The notes beneath the pieces are model-generated. The model saw only the letters and a program-made list of their open reading frames with translations, was not told the origin of the DNA and did not search any database. From positions 1 through 64,000 of the forward strand of contig QUOL01000010.1 of NCBI GenBank assembly GCA_009761415.1: a stretch of 64,000 nucleotides of DNA. Reading direction: 5' to 3'. This DNA is from Sarcomyxa edulis (lineage: Eukaryota; Basidiomycota; Agaricomycetes; Agaricales; Mycenaceae). Position 1 is the stretch's first letter, and the number at the start of each line of letters is the position of its first letter. Shown here in pieces: positions 11,055-21,405 of this stretch. The position numbers and the translations under genes were made by a program.

Positions 11055-11333
11055 CTAACAATACATGTACTCGTAAACATCCCTCCCGACTCCACCATTG
11101 GATATCCGTACTTCTAAGTCCCAATACGCCTGCATACTTGGTGATTCAGTCTTGAATGAAGGGAAAGCGGGGACTATCATAGTTCCTGATTGATAGTGCG
11201 AGGTACCAGGTGCTATGAGTGGAGCTCGAGCCGATATTCGTAACGGGGTAGATTCCATTCGCATGGGGAGTGAGGGTATATACATATGAAGTGGTAGCTG
11301 AATACATGTTGAGCGGGCATGGGTGACTCGCAT
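11055..11333 (-). CDS. Unrecognised C-terminal-like coding fragment
   Basis: This is an open frame of 92 codons ending at 11055. Its last third (YQSGTMIVPAFPSFK, QAYWDLEVRISNG, DVYEYMYC) has the look of real folded-protein sequence, not noise. I do not recognise the family and find no convincing upstream exon. A plus-strand stretch directly upstream (11320-11540) reads LTWQLERCVRAQKTLY-stop-LASVLS, which also looks like coding sequence with a stop. It may be one more gene fragment of the decayed 5' region. Confidence 0.25.
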   Translation of the reverse strand: MRVTHARSTCIQLPLHMYIPSLPMRMESTPLRISARAPLIAPGTSHYQSGTMIVPAFPSFKTESPSMQAYWDLEVRISNGGVGRDVYEYMYC

Positions 11334-12155
11334 CGCAATCCCGATCTCGACGAAGTAGAAATGGAAAAGGAGGTTAACTCGCTTACCTGGCAGCTAGAAC
11401 GTTGCGTTCGTGCCCAAAAAACTCTCTACTAACTCGCGAGTGTCCTTTCCATCCAATCCGACCTCCCTGAGCATCCTAACCATCCATCTCCGTCGGCGGT
11501 TGCAATCGAGAAGACTTGGCTGGATGAAAGGGCTAGATCGAAAGCGCCAGCGTCCGTGGTGATGGGCGGAAAGTGGATCCAGTGTGAGTTGTCCACGAAG
11601 GGTCGATCTTGGCTAATGCTCGTGTCCGTGGTGATGAGAATCTAGTCGATATCGGTCTGTGTCGTCCTTGGATCTTCGATCTTGCTGATGCTCGCATTGA
11701 TATGTCTACATTTATGGCTGTGGAGATGAGTCTTGAGGGGCGAGAACGAGAATGGAAGAAACAGTGTCCAGAAAGATATTTTGGCAACCGAGAATGAGCG
11801 AAGCGGATTTTTTACTCGTCGTCGTTTGTCGCCGCAATTGCGAGTGTGCATGAGCTCCTTGACCCCAGAGTTCTCCCGGGATTGTCGGGATCTCTTGAAG
11901 GGAACATGAGCCCTGCTGTCTGTCATCGATGACTGCAATGTCGACGAGGGATTGACTTACCTCGCCTGCTCCTATAACCCTCCACTAGATCCTGCTTGTA
12001 CCATAGACATGAGGTACAACCTATCGTAGGGTTAAAGATAGTCAGTGTAGATTGACAATAAAACTTACCAAGTATTTGTGTGATTCGACAGGGTAAAGAT
12101 TGCTACAATATGGATAGAATTGGTGGGGAACTACAAGGTGTTTGCGCCGGGTTTC
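11334..12155. other. No supported gene
   Basis: There are short open frames only. The phrase GTCCGTGGTGATG occurs twice (about 11551 and 11620), a local direct repeat. Nothing else is supported. Confidence 0.3.
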
Positions 12156-12600
12156 TCGAAGGTGTGTAAGAAGCATTCGGTCTTGGGCACTGGGGCCTTT
12201 GTCTTGGGCGCTGGGGCCAAAAAGTTGGACGGTTGAGCGGGAACTTGCGAAACTGTGTTGATTCGGACTGTGGGGGTATCTGTGGTGAACGAGGAGGAGG
12301 CGAGACTGTGAGGGAAGACTGGTCGGACTGTGGAAAGGACTTGGCGGAGCTGTGTGAGATAGTCTGAGCGGAGATTTGAACTGTGACCGCAGACTGCGTA
12401 CACAGTTCAGGCTCCGACGGCACAGTCCGCGCTGCTGTGCACAGTGAAGTTGAAACTCCGAACGGCTGTGCACAGACTCAGACCACAGTACGGGCTGTGG
12501 ACAGCACAGTGGCCAGCTGTGGGGAGGACTGTGGTTGGCTGTGGAAGCTGCGTGGCCGGCCCGGTGGACTTCCGGAGAGTAGGGACACAGAACTGGGGGC
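12156..12600. repeat. Degenerate CTGTG/ACAGT minisatellite-like tract
   Basis: CTGTG, GTGCACAG, ACAGTG and GACTGTGG words recur at short irregular intervals across about 12290-12560. Just before it the phrase CTTGGGC-CTGGGGCC is repeated at about 12181-12222. Because the word is nearly self-complementary, the tract also forms many short hairpins. Both strands are open over long stretches here, which is expected from such repetition, so I do not call genes. Confidence 0.55.
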
Positions 12601-12719
12601 TCCGGGGAACTGAGTAGCCGGTAGACGACTGTGTAAATGGCGTCAACACCGCAGCCGGCCCGCCAAGTGGCGTGGGAAACGCGGTCCTCCTCGAACAATC
12701 CTACGTTCGAGGCCACCGT

Positions 12720-13226
12720 TTGACCTCAATACCTCACAGAATATTATGATGTTGGTCTCTACATGGAGCTACAATATGGGGGGTCATTATAACCGAGGGA
12801 ATCTTTTTAATCTTGACTCTACCTATTTCTACAGGCAATTTAGTATCAGATTTTAGATTTTTCAGTGAATGACCCATTACACAAGCAATAATATGGGGGA
12901 AACCTCCAAAATTTAGTCAGATACTCTCTGAAGTACCCTGATCAAGGCTAGGTACTTTGCTAAGGGAGGAGACGAGGGGCAAGGGTACCAATTCAGCTCC
13001 CAAGTTGCCAAGTGCCCGATTTCTTGGTACAAAACACGCCTTACTGTGTCCCTTCGTACGGACGTATAGAGGGTCCGATTATGTAATCCTATCCACAGGA
13101 TATACTATTTCGAACCCTGGCTACAAAACTGTCTCCTCATAATTTTGAAATTTCAATTCCTTCCATGTGCTTTTGGCCGACTGTGTTAGGGATATCGGTG
13201 TGGTTTTCTGTGTCGGTAATAATACT
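12720..13226. other. AT-rich spacer
   Basis: No gene is supported. Base composition is more AT-rich than the flanks and the stretch leads directly into the tandem composite repeat. Confidence 0.35.
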
Positions 13227-14745
13227 AGGACGCCCTATTCCGTGACCGAACGCCCTATTCCGTCACAAAACACCCTATTCCGTGACATTTCGTGACTGAA
13301 CGCCCTATTCCGTCACCTTTTTCGTCCGTTTTGCCTTGAAATGACCTCGGGGTTAGTGGAATAGGGCGCCCTATTCCCGGATAAGAAACATATGATCCGG
13401 TCGCTTCTCATAGCGTGACGCTGGGGTAGCTTGGAGTTGTTTCCTTGTCGTTTGTCGTAAATGAGCTCGGGGTTACTCGGGGTTATTTCTGTGCTGTTTG
13501 AGCTCGGGGTTACACGGGGTTATTTCCATGTCGTTTGAACTCGGGGTTACACGGGGTTATTTCCGTGTTGTTTCAGCTCGAAGTTACTCGGGGTTAGTTT
13601 GGACTCACTTGGTGTCATAGTGGAGTGTCATCTCATTTGAAACATTGTAACTCTAAGCATCAGACTTGGTGTTGGTGACTCAGTTTCCAAATAGTGGGAT
13701 GTCGTCTTATTTGGAATGTGAGTCTGACTATGTTGACTTGATCCACAATTGATCTTAGACTTGGTGTTGGTGACTGGTGTTGGTGACTCAGTTTCAAATA
13801 GTGGGGTGTCGTCTTATTTGGAATGTGGGCTGTTAGAGTTTTCTTGGACTTGGTGTTGGTGACTCAGTTTCAAATAGTGGGGCGTCATCTTATTTGGAAT
13901 GTGGGTCTGACTGACTCTGTTGACTTGATCCACAATTGATCTTAGACTTGGTGTTGGTGACTTAGTTTCCAAATAGTGGGGTGCCGTCTTATGTGGAATG
14001 TGAGTCTGACTGACTATGTTGACTTGATCCACAATTGATTGTGATGCACATTTTATTTTTGAAACGGTCGCTCGTTGACTTGTTTGAGATAGGTCGGTTG
14101 CTCACTTGACTGACTGTCTGACTATCTTGATTTTGTATGTGAGTTGATGTCTGCACTGACACTGACACTGACACTCTGACTCTGATACTAACTCGCACTT
14201 TTTTTTTATATGATCCTCAACCCTAACACCTAACACTAACCCTAACGCCTAACACTAACCCTAACCGCCTAACTACCCCAACCCTAACGTCCCAGCTGGG
14301 GGGGTAGCGGCTGATTCCGATTACGGGTCTAACGGCTTCATCCCTGTTTCACTTGCGTTTTGACCGTTCTTTGTCTTGTATCGGTCTGTCCACTTCGATG
14401 GTTCCCTCTTTGATCTCATATTTTTGCGTCTCTGATGCATACACTTCATCTCGATCTTGGGGTTGCACGGCTGAAGGTTGATTGCCTTCTTGTCTTGCCT
14501 CTCAGAGTTGGTTTTTCGTTTTTGTCGCAACTGATGCTTTGACCGTTCACTTTGGTCTTGGTGCATGGTTGACGTCTTCTCCACTTCGATGGTTCCCTCT
14601 TTGATCCATGATTTTTTACTTTTCTCTCAGACACGTCTTGGTACTCGCTTTTGCATTCTTGGATGTTCCAAATAACAAGCCAGTGTCTTATTTGGAAAAT
14701 GCTCTGGCTCCTACTGTTGTGTCAAAGAACGCCCTATTCCGTCAC
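13227..14745. repeat. Composite repeat unit, copy 1 (about 1,519 bp)
   Basis: The unit begins AGGACGCCCTATTCCGTGAC. Its parts in order are: CGCCCTATTCCGT(G/C)AC minirepeats; the 20-bp palindrome GGAATAGGGCGCCCTATTCC (13358-13377); CGGATAAGAAACAT; a four-fold array of about 35-40 bp units built on CTCGGGGTTA(C)ACGGGGTTATTTCC (about 13455-13605); three to five units of about 100 bp built on ACTTGGTGTTGGTGACTCAGTTTC; telomere-like CCCTAA words (14217-14290); and a 400-bp tail ending in more CCCTATTCC minirepeats. The small open frames inside recur identically in each copy and are shadows of the repeat. I see no protein family in it. Confidence 0.85.
14217..14290. repeat. Degenerate telomere-like tract
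   Basis: Words CCCTAAC, CCTAACAC, CTAACCCTAACG and CCTAACCGCC follow one another. They are variants of the CCCTAA repeat (TTAGGG on the other strand) that caps most filamentous fungal chromosomes. The tract is interstitial here and is repeated at about 15731-15805. Confidence 0.75.
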
Positions 14746-16259
14746 AGGACGCCCTATTCCGTGACCGAACGCCCTATTCCGTCACAAAACACCCTATTCC
14801 GTGACATTTCGTGACTGAACGCCCTATTCCGTCACCTTTTTCGTCCGTTTTGCCTTGAAATGACCTCGGGGTTAGTGGAATAGGGCGCCCTATTCCCGGA
14901 TAAGAAACATATGATCCGGTCGCTTCTCATAGCGTGACGCTGGGGTAGCTTGGAGTTGTTTCCTTGTCGTTTGTCGTAAATGAGCTCGGGGTTACTCGGG
15001 GTTATTTCTGTGCTGTTTGAGCTCGGGGTTACACGGGGTTATTTCCATGTCGTTTGAACTCGGGGTTACACGGGGTTATTTCCGTGTTGTTTCAGCTCGA
15101 AGTTACTCGGGGTTAGTTTGGACTCACTTGGTGTCATAGTGGAGTGTCATCTCATTTGAAACATTGTAACTCTAAGCATCAGACTTGGTGTTGGTGACTC
15201 AGTTTCCAAATAGTGGGATGTCGTCTTATTTGGAATGTGAGTCTGACTATGTTGACTTGATCCACAATTGATCTTAGACTTGGTGTTGGTGACTCAGTTT
15301 CAAATAGTGGGGTGTCGTCTTATTTGGAATGTGGGCTGTTAGAGTTTTCTTGGACTTGGTGTTGGTGACTCAGTTTCAAATAGTGGGATGTCGTCTTATT
15401 TGGAATGTGAGTCTGACTATGTTGACTTGATCCACAATTCATCTTAGACTTGGTGTTGGTGACTGGTGTTGGTGACTCAGTTTCAAATAGTGGGGCGTCA
15501 TCTTATTTGGAATGTGAGTCTGACTGACTCTGTTGACTTGATCCACAATTGATTGTGATGCACATTTTATTTTTGAAACGGTCGCTCGTTGACTTGTTTG
15601 AGATAGGTCGGTTGCTCACTTGACTGACTGTCTGACTATCTTGATTTTGAATGTGAGTTGATGTCTGCACTGACACTGACACTGACACTCTGACTCTGAT
15701 ACTAACTCGCACTTTTTTTTTATATGATCCTCAACCCTAACACCTAACACTAACCCTAACGCCTAACACTAACCCTAACCGCCTAACTACCCCAACCCTA
15801 ACGTCCCAGCTGGGGGGGTAGCGGCTGATTCCGATTACGGGTCTAACGGCTTCATCCCTGTTTCACTTGCGTTTTGACCGTTCTTTGTCTTGTATCGGTC
15901 TGTCCACTTCGATGGTTCCCTCTTTGATCTCATATTTTTGCGTCTCTGATGCATACACTTCATCTCGATCTTGGGGTTGCACGGCTGAAGGTTGATTGCC
16001 TTCTTGTCTTGCCTCTCAGAGTTGGTTTTTCGTTTTTGTCGCAACTGATGCTTTGACCGTTCACTTTGGTCTTGGTGCATGGTTGACGTCTTCTCCACTT
16101 CGATGGTTCCCTCTTTGATCCATGATTTTTTACTTTTCTCTCAGACACGTCTTGGTACTCGCTTTTGCATTCTTGGATGTTCCAAATAACAAGCCAGTGT
16201 CTTATTTGGAAAATGCTCTGGCTCCTACTGTTGTGTCAAAGAACGCCCTATTCCGTCAC
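14746..16259. repeat. Composite repeat unit, copy 2 (about 1,514 bp)
   Basis: This is near-identical to the preceding copy over its whole length, in direct tandem. It carries the same palindrome at 14877-14896 and the same telomere-like tract at about 15731-15805. Differences are concentrated in the number and arrangement of the roughly 100-bp ACTTGGTGTTGGTGACTC units. Such near-identity indicates a recent duplication or ongoing homogenisation. Confidence 0.85.
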
Positions 16260-16427
16260 AGGACGCCCTATTCCGTGACCGAACGCCCTATTCCGTCACA
16301 AAACACCCTATTCCGTGACATTTCGTGACTGAACGCCCTATTCCGTCACCTTTTTCCTCCGTTTTGCCTTGAAATGACCTCGGGGTTAGTGGAATAGGGC
16401 GCCCTATTCCCGGATAAGAAACATAGT
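16260..16427. repeat. Composite repeat, copy 3, 5' part only
   Basis: The copy runs from AGGACGCCC through the palindrome (16391-16410) and stops at CGGATAAGAAACATA, after which the sequence is unrelated to copies 1 and 2. The same boundary is used by the distal copy at 18.67 kb. Confidence 0.8.
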
Positions 16428-16669
16428 GACAGATATAGTCACACATGCAACATATAAATTTGGCAGGGATACACTATATAGCATAGAAAATGACTCAGCT
16501 AAAAAAAAACATGATATATATATATACTGACTCACACGCCACTCATCAATATTGAAATAGGTACTCTTGATAGGCTGAGCCACACCGGGATACAAAGTTA
16601 ACGAAATGAGCTGAATTTTTTTTTCCAAGGTGATTAGATATACATCAAATCACCTAACTCTGAAAAAAA
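16428..16669. other. AT-rich spacer
   Basis: It contains a TA dinucleotide run (about 16514-16526) and A-tracts. No gene seen. Confidence 0.4.
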
Positions 16670-16895
16670 GGAGTTATGAAGGAGCGCCTCAAGGCGTCAC
16701 AAGGCGCCTGTCAGATTTTGATTTATTGGTAGCTCCCTAGCATACGCAGGTGTACAGGACAGGAAATGGATAGGCGTGGGAAAACTTTATATTTTCTGGA
16801 AGCCAGGATGTATACAATCATTTTGGCATCTTCAGATTTTTTTTTTCCCATAGGCGCCTTGCAGCGCCTGGCTGACGCCTAGTACTTGGCGATTG
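16670..16895. mobile_element. Possible MITE-like inverted-repeat element
   Basis: The left end carries GCGCCTCAAGGCGTCAC and AAGGCGCCTG. The right end carries AGGCGCCTTG, GCGCCTGG and TGACGCCTAG, which are inverted relative to the left. About 150 bp of AT-richer sequence lies between. Ends and target duplication cannot be fixed, so this is a weak call. Confidence 0.35.
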
Positions 16896-16934
16896 CAGCA
16901 ATCGCCAAATTCTAAGGTATTAGAACCTAACTGC

Positions 16935-17110
16935 CAAACTCCTAACGTCCGAGCTCTGCGGTCGGCGGCCGATAGCTATCTTCTACTCTGGTGCTGGGAC
17001 TTGTCAGCTCGTTCCGTCTTTGTATCTCTTCTGCGTCGTCAAACTCGCGTTTTTGGCCGTTTCACTCCTCGACTTGTTTCCCATGGTCGACGGTTCCAGA
17101 TGGATGACAA
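16935..17110. repeat. Strongly diverged copy of the composite-repeat tail
   Basis: The order CCTAAC, CTAACGTCC-AGCT, G-run/GCGG, CGTTTTT-GGCCGTTTC, GACGGTTCC matches the tail of the composite unit (CCTAAC, CTAACGTCCCAGCT, TAGCGGCTGATT, CGTTTT-GACCGTTC, GATGGTTCC) with many changes. It suggests an old family with members of different age. An overlapping plus-strand open frame of 135 codons (16893-17300) has no recognisable domain. Confidence 0.45.
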
Positions 17111-17300
17111 GTCAAACTCGACTCATCGTTGGGTGAACCTTTGGAGCGTTTGGTCTCACTCAGTTTCAAGTCCCGACCCTATGCCTTTGTACGTCAAAAA
17201 TGTCACTCAAGTGTTGGATCCGGTAGATGTTTGTCCATCCTTGGCTCAACTTGTGAAATGCATACAGACTGCAGACAACCCAATGCAGCAGGTGCATTGA

Positions 17301-17890
17301 GTCTGAATAGAGTTTGTATCTGTATCAAGTCATTTGGCTATCTCTCTCGACTCAATTCTGTGTACCCTTGTGATGAGGTCTCTTGAAATTGCTGTCAGCT
17401 ATGTTGTGTGAACGAACTACTTGTCCTGCGCTGGTGAGTCTGTCGACCGTGTTTTTGTGAACGTCTTTGTAGCAATGCATATGATAATGAACTGGCATTA
17501 CATGTTGGAACTGAAGGTACGTAAAGTAAGATAGAGCACCGTGAAATCAAGATATCGATGCACAAAGTTTATATGTCTGAAATGTAGCAGATATAAAAAT
17601 TGCTAGAGCGGTTCTCCAAGCATCACTTTACTGACGCATAACAGATTGTGCAGATGTATGAGAGTATATTTGTATGACTATGTATGATGGTGAACATGTA
17701 TCCAGACTGAGACTCAAACAGTCAGGTAGTTGAACCAAGTCTATATGTGTGAGACTGAGCAGATATATGAAGCCAAGATAGATGGAGTAGAGATTGGTTT
17801 CTACAAGAGTGATATAGTGTAGGTGCAGTTTTGAGTCTATATGTGTGAGACTTGGCAGATATAGAATGTACATATCTTGAGACAGAACAC
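17301..17890. other. No supported gene
   Basis: AT-rich. The phrase TATATGTGTGAGACT(G/T)(A/G)GCAGATATA occurs twice (about 17742 and 17838), a short direct repeat. No gene seen. Confidence 0.35.
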
Positions 17891-17894
17891 ATCT

Positions 17895-18038
17895 GATGGA
17901 ATAGGGAATTTCAATTCCCCTTTTCCAAGAAATCACTCGTGTGTTGGAATAGGGGGCTAAATAATGCCCTATTCCACAGATTTTTTGCCAAATTAGGCCC
18001 AATTAGGCCAAAAAAGATGGAATAGGGTACCCTATTCC
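17895..18038. repeat. GGAATAGGG / CCCTATTCC hairpin cluster
   Basis: It holds a GGAATAGGG...CCCTATTCC hairpin (17946-17954 with 17967-17975) and a second perfect 20-bp palindrome GGAATAGGGTACCCTATTCC (18019-18038). The palindrome differs from that of the composite unit only in the central dinucleotide pair (GC versus TA), which shows that symmetry is kept while the centre varies. Confidence 0.7.
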
Positions 18039-18054
18039 AGGCTCAGAAGGATAG

Positions 18055-18669
18055 GGGGGGTAGCGGCTGATTCCGATTACGTGTCTAACGGCTTCATCCC
18101 TGTTTTACTTGCGTTTTGACCGTTCTTTGTCTTGTATCGGTCTGTCCACTTCGATGGTTCCCTCTTTGATCTCATATTTTTGCGTCTCTGATGCATACAC
18201 TTCATCTCGATCTTGGGGTTGCACGGCTGAAGGTTGATTGCCTTCTTGTCTTGCCTCTCAGAGTTGGTTTTTCGTTTTTGTCGCAACTGATGCTTTGACC
18301 GTTCACTTTGGTCTTGGTGTATGGTTGACGTCTTCTCCACTTCGATGGTTCCCTCTTTGATCCATGATTTTTTACTTTTCTCTCAGACACGTCTTGGTAC
18401 TCGCTTTTGCATTCTTGGATCTTCCAAATAACAAGCCAGTGTCTTATTTGAAAAATGCTCTGGCTCCTACTGTTGTGTCAGAAAACGCCCTATTCCGTCA
18501 CAGGACGCCCTATTCCGTGACCGAACGCCCTATCCCGTCACAAAACACCCTATTCCGTGACATTTCGTGACTGAACGCCCTATTCCGTCACCTTTTTCGT
18601 CCGTTTTGCCTTGAAATGACCTCGGGGTTAGTGGAATAGGGCGCCCTATTCCCGGATAAGAAACATAGG
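18055..18669. repeat. Composite repeat, distal partial copy
   Basis: The copy starts in the G-run before TAGCGGCTGATTCCG, just after the point where the telomere-like tract would be, and ends at CGGATAAGAAACATA. It is near-identical to the tails of copies 1-2 plus the minirepeat block, with the palindrome at 18633-18652. Its right edge matches that of copy 3. Confidence 0.8.
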
Positions 18670-19740
18670 TCTTCAGCTGTTTCTCAGCTTGTTGTTCCGC
18701 CAGCTTCTTCTGCTTCTTGGCTTTGGAGACTTTATTGGAAATTTTCCACCCAAAGATTATCAATGCTGGTGTTGTATTGAGTGACCAGTTCATCGGGGGA
18801 TGAATGGGGAAAGTGAAAAGATGGACCGGAAGAAAATGCAAAGTTGGTGGGAGCAAAACGTGTAGCAGGCATTGGCTGGCGAGGTCGACAGTATAGGGAG
18901 CCCGTGAGAAATGTGTAGGGACTGATTAGAGTAGGGCATCGGAGGAATAGATATCAGTGAGGCGGTGAAAGTCGAAGTCCTCCAGTAAACAACCAGGGGG
19001 AAGAAGAATACTGAGGCGGCACAAAAAGATGGCAATAGCCTGGTGTGCTGAGTATGACCAATCCAAAAGGTTTACATGCACTGGCAGAAGCCTATTGCAA
19101 ACAACCATGACCTCATACCCCTGGTTGCTGATGTTAGCCAGGCTGGACCATTCTTCTTAAGCCACTTTGAAAACGGAGGAGCCAAATGTTTTCAGTTGAC
19201 TGACGGGTGTTGTGCGTAGGTCAGATGTTCTGGCACTGATATAGTCGATATTACTCCTGCAAAGTTGATAAGAGCCATATAACAGTGCAAATGAATAGAT
19301 TACGAACTGAATTGTGGCAAGAAGTGATTGGCTGCTTTGGTTTACCACTATTGCTCTTCACCACTTCATCTCTTGCAACAGTCCATGATAAGGACCATCC
19401 GCACAATGATGCATTGGTATGAATAGGCCTGAACAGGTCATTTGGAGAACATATATGATGAAACAAAGTGAGGAACTTACCTGCAGTAACCACATGCAGC
19501 CAGGGCTTCAGGAGGAGCCCGTTCGGTAGTCTTGTAGTAATACTTTTCTCCATTGAATTGGATGGTGAATCCAGGCCCTAATGAAAAGAGGGTGAATCCA
19601 TGCAAAAAGAAACATGAACCTGAACAAATAACATACCTTCAGGAATATCATGTGTAGCCAAGTTTGGCAGCTTCTTGTTTTTCAAGTAGTCCAGGATCTC
19701 GTGGGTGACTTCTTTTGAGCAGTTACATTAAGCCTCGATT
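18670..19740 (-). pseudogene. Unrecognised decayed coding region
   Basis: Spliced-looking minus-strand pieces read THEILDYLKNKKLPNLATHD (about 19715), PGFTIQFNGEKYYYK...EALAACGYCR (about 19580-19500, with GTAAGTTCC donor after it), hydrophobic runs at about 19330-19200 and 19080-18930, and WSLNTTPALIIFGWKISNK with a Lys/Gln-rich tail (about 18800-18670). Stops separate the blocks and the tail runs into the composite repeat. It may be a gene cut by that repeat. I cannot name the family. Confidence 0.35.
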
Positions 19741-20366
19741 GCATTTCAGTCTCCATACTAGCTTTGAGCATTGGGGAGGATAACAGTAGACTGGAGTTGT
19801 GGATTGAGCAAGGTGGTGATGGTGATGATAAGAGATAGCCATGTCACTTGTGACACTGTTGCAAAAGTTGACACGGAAGATCGCAGCAGCTCCTCGAACA
19901 AACCGGACCATCCCAAGCCCTTCCCGCTCCCTAATCATTGTGTTCGATAATCTGTGTGGGGCACTTGTCGTTGTGGTTGCAGTGGAGGCAGAGACGAGTC
20001 GCGTACGCCGAGGTGTTGGATGTGAACGAAGTCGACTGCAAGTCCAACGGCGTGGATTGGGCTTAGGTGAGTTCAACCAGTTGAGAGACAAACATCATGA
20101 TGATCATGAGCTGCAGTGATGTGTCGTGTCTTGAATGAAGAGTGTAATCCGAGTCCAATAGTGACTACAGCAGTCGACGTCGCCCGACATGTATCTAAGC
20201 TTCTGTGCTGTGTTGAACATGATAGCCCAGTAAAATGGGATGTGATTATATACATTATAGCATGGAATGAGTCAGTATGAAATCCAAGTAAGTGTCCATA
20301 GTGTGCCCCCCCTTCCCAACTAGCGCCCTGCCAGTGTCCACCGCCCCGTCCCAACTAGACGCCGCC
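19741..20366. other. No supported gene
   Basis: Short open frames on both strands with no motif. It lies downstream of the Rho gene and probably includes its 3' UTR. Confidence 0.35.
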
Positions 20367-21405
20367 CTAACACACCACACAACACCCTTTGACCGCCTCA
20401 CCCTCAGCAACAGCCGCAACACTACTTTTCCTCCTATGGTGGCCTAGTTCCCCACTCTCCCTCTGCGCGGCGCCATTCGTATCCACTCCATCCCTCATCA
20501 ACATACTAGCCCTAGTCGCTGTCTCAAAGACATCATCGACACCCTCAATCTTCAACGCCGAACACTCCTTATACGCACGAGCCCCAATGATCTGCGCAAC
20601 ACGTTCTCCTTGTTCTCGAGTGACCCATGAACGCGTGGGTGCAGCGAGGGGTTGTAGGGGTCGTAGGTCGGCTTTGCAGCCTACGAGGATGACGGGGATG
20701 TTGGCTCCGCAGATGGTACGGACTTCTTCTATCCACTAGCAGGCGAGGGGTTTAATGGAGGGGACAAGTGCAGGAGACGGGTGGGACGTACCTTTGTTGT
20801 GACGTTCTCGAGAGAATCGGGGGTATCGATAGCAAACGCGATGAGAATGACATGAGACTTTGAGTATGACATGGGGCGTAGACGCTGGATACCAATAGTC
20901 AGTATAAAAGAAAGTCGACGGATATGTGACGGACCTCGTATTCCTCCTGTCCACTGTATCCAATTGAGAGAAGCATGAAATGAAGAGAAAAGAGGACGCA
21001 CGCAGTATCCCATAGAGCTAATTGAACTGGTTTATCATCGAGACGAATTTCCGCGACGTAGTTGTCGAATACGGCTGGGGATGACGGTGTAAGCCCGAGG
21101 GAACCGAATGTACAGGCTGCACTCACTGGGTTGCTAGCAGGGTGAATGGCGTCAGCACAGTCGCGTATGAAAGACGAAGGTGCGTACATATTCTTTAGGA
21201 AACTCGCCCAATGCAAACGTGCATAGTAGAGACGTTTTACCGCATGCACCTGGAGTTAATGAGGGTCAGTCGACGTCTAGCACGACACGTAGGATGAACA
21301 GACCGTCTCCTACGATGACCAGTTTTCTGCGTATCTGTGTGACTGCGCAGTGAGAAGTTGGAGACCAGGTACGGAAAAGCGAGATACCGGATTCTGGGAG
21401 GCCAT
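20367..21405 (-). CDS. Rho-family small GTPase (Rho2-like)
   Basis: Eight exons splice to 223 residues: 21388-21405, 21304-21334, 21188-21249, 21127-21133, 21002-21074, 20935-20953, 20792-20884, 20367-20735. The product has all G motifs: GDGACGKTS (P-loop), YQPTVFDNY (switch I/effector), WDTAGQEEYERLRP (switch II) and GCKADL in the NKxD position, which has CKAD. A Rho-type WIEEVR insert segment follows and the protein ends CCVVC, a CAAX-type prenylation signal. Rho proteins switch on GTP binding at the plasma membrane to control actin polarity and wall synthesis. The PMSYSKSHVILIAFAIDTPDSL stretch is nearest the Rho2/RhoC group in my memory, though the exact subgroup is uncertain. The 7-nt exon 4 (CAACCCA) is needed to complete the effector loop. 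Between the NKxD motif and the SAL motif there is a Pro-rich insertion (RPLQPLAAPTRSW). Intact. Confidence 0.93.

Noticed and set aside
12042..12716. 224-codon minus-strand ORF
   Set aside because: It lies over the CTGTG/ACAGT minisatellite, where both strands stay open because of composition. No domain.
14217..14290. A real chromosome end
   Set aside because: The CCCTAA words are degenerate, short, duplicated inside a repeat and flanked by unique genes on both sides, so this is interstitial.
13227..16259. Calling the composite repeat a Helitron
   Set aside because: There is a terminal-like hairpin but no CTRR end, no TC start and no Rep/helicase frame. The evidence is not enough.
14321..16328. 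Small open frames of 62, 68 and 87 codons repeated in the composite units
   Set aside because: They recur only because the DNA repeats, lie on both strands, overlap each other and have no domain. I treat them as shadows of the repeat.
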